From an uncultured Clostridia bacterium (GTDB taxonomy: Bacteria; Bacillota; Clostridia; Oscillospirales; Oscillospiraceae), in contig CALBJG010000109.1 of the NCBI GenBank assembly GCA_937892865.1, forward strand, positions 1 through 42,500: 42,500 nucleotides of DNA, in the 5' to 3' direction. The notes beneath the pieces were generated by a model. That model was not told the origin of the DNA. It saw only the letters and a program-made list of their open reading frames with translations, and searched no databases. Position numbers and translations under genes: made by a program. This document shows, one piece after another, positions 41,947-42,500 of this stretch; the stretch's first letter is position 1; each line of letters opens with the position of its first letter.

Positions 41947-42500
41947 TTACTCGAAGATCTCGGTAACAACGCCGGAACCGACGGTACGGCCACCCTCACG
42001 GATAGCGAAACGCAGGCCCTTCTCGATAGCGATGGGGGTGATCAGCTCGACGTTCATAACAACGTTGTCGCCGGGCATGCACATCTCAGTGCCCTCGGGC
42101 AGGGAGATGATGCCGGTAACGTCGGTGGTACGGAAGTAGAACTGAGGACGGTAGTTGTTGAAGAAGGGAGTATGACGGCCGCCTTCTTCCTTGGACAGGA
42201 CGTAAACCTGGCCAGCGAACTTGGTCAGAGGCTTGATGGAGCCGGGCTTGCACAGAACCTGGCCACGCTCGATGTTCTTCTTGTCGATACCACGCAGCAG
42301 AGCGCCGATGTTGTCGCCAGCTTCTGCGTAGTCCAGCAGCTTGTGGAACATTTCGATGTCGGTAACGACGGTGTCCTTCTTCTCGTCACGCAGGCCAACG
42401 ATCTCGACCTTGTCGTTCTTGTTGATCTGGCCACGCTCAACACGGCCGGTAGCAACGGTACCACGGCCGGAGATGGTGAAGACGTCCTCAACGGGCATCA
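41947..42500 (-). CDS. tuf: Elongation factor Tu, C-terminal part (cut by window end)
   Basis: The last about 184 residues of EF-Tu: MPVEDVFTISGRGTVATGRVERG from domain 2, GRHTPFFNNYRPQFYFRTTDVTG of domain 3, and IREGGRTVGSGVVTEI at the C-terminus. The GTPase domain lies beyond the window edge. EF-Tu delivers aminoacyl-tRNA to the ribosome. Codon use is more G/C-ended than in any neighbour, as expected for a highly expressed gene. The apparent ATG at 42498 is an internal Met. Confidence 0.97.
   Translation of the reverse strand, partial: MPVEDVFTISGRGTVATGRVERGQINKNDKVEIVGLRDEKKDTVVTDIEMFHKLLDYAEAGDNIGALLRGIDKKNIERGQVLCKPGSIKPLTKFAGQVYVLSKEEGGRHTPFFNNYRPQFYFRTTDVTGIISLPEGTEMCMPGDNVVMNVELITPIAIEKGLRFAIREGGRTVGSGVVTEIFE

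Noticed and set aside
1..42500. CRISPR arrays, insertion sequences, prophage genes
   Set aside because: No direct repeat array with spacers, transposase, integrase or phage structural gene was seen on either strand.

Overview
The window reads as a chromosomal segment of a gut-type Clostridia (Bacillota), most likely an Oscillospirales/Ruminococcaceae-like lineage. This rests on the low-GC housekeeping gene order (cdaA-cdaR-yicC-remA-gmk-rpoZ-priA-def-fmt-rsmB-rlmN-prpC-prkC-rsgA), strong GGAGG ribosome binding sites, sigma-A type promoters, and glycosidases for N-acetylglucosamine-containing host glycans. No mobile element, CRISPR array or prophage gene was seen.

Layout. 1-345: two tandem, nearly identical RNA genes whose 3' ends look like a tRNA (T-arm, acceptor strand, encoded CCA), each followed by its own intrinsic terminator. 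456-5279: a carbohydrate module with a TIM-barrel glycosidase-like protein, a divergent PocR/AraC regulator and a GH20 hexosaminidase. 5378-9327: three tandem QueG/RdhA-like proteins with two [4Fe-4S] sites each, and a divergent AraC regulator. 9359-11951: a sodium:alanine-type symporter, an ArsC/Spx-like protein, truA and a small ORF overlapping the truA start. 12018-14961: a copper ATPase fused to a CopZ-like domain, facing an HxlR regulator. 14996-17124: DegV and ThrE-like proteins. 17174-31529: a 14-gene minus-strand core operon joining c-di-AMP synthesis, translation, replication restart and the PrkC/PrpC kinase-phosphatase pair. 31651-33002: a cysteine desulfurase-like enzyme and a DUF3343 protein. 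33059-36037: murD-ispD-ispF-vanZ. 36141-36478: RNase P RNA on the plus strand. 36510-38720: a GH89 alpha-N-acetylglucosaminidase. 38806-41823: a DUF1538 membrane protein with two PII-like proteins and an alpha/beta hydrolase. 41947-42500: the 3' part of tuf.

The GH20, GH89 and glycosidase-like proteins together suggest salvage of GlcNAc/GalNAc-containing glycans such as mucin. The QueG/RdhA-like trio has no recognised substrate and is the best candidate for an undescribed metabolic system. The tRNA-like RNA pair is the most unusual RNA feature. The copA-copZ fusion that keeps an internal ribosome binding site, and two hairpins that bury a Shine-Dalgarno sequence, are the clearest regulatory oddities. 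Many true starts lie inside longer open frames; starts were placed by Shine-Dalgarno spacing and by ATGA/TTGA stop-start overlaps. All functions come from reading motifs by eye; no database search was run.
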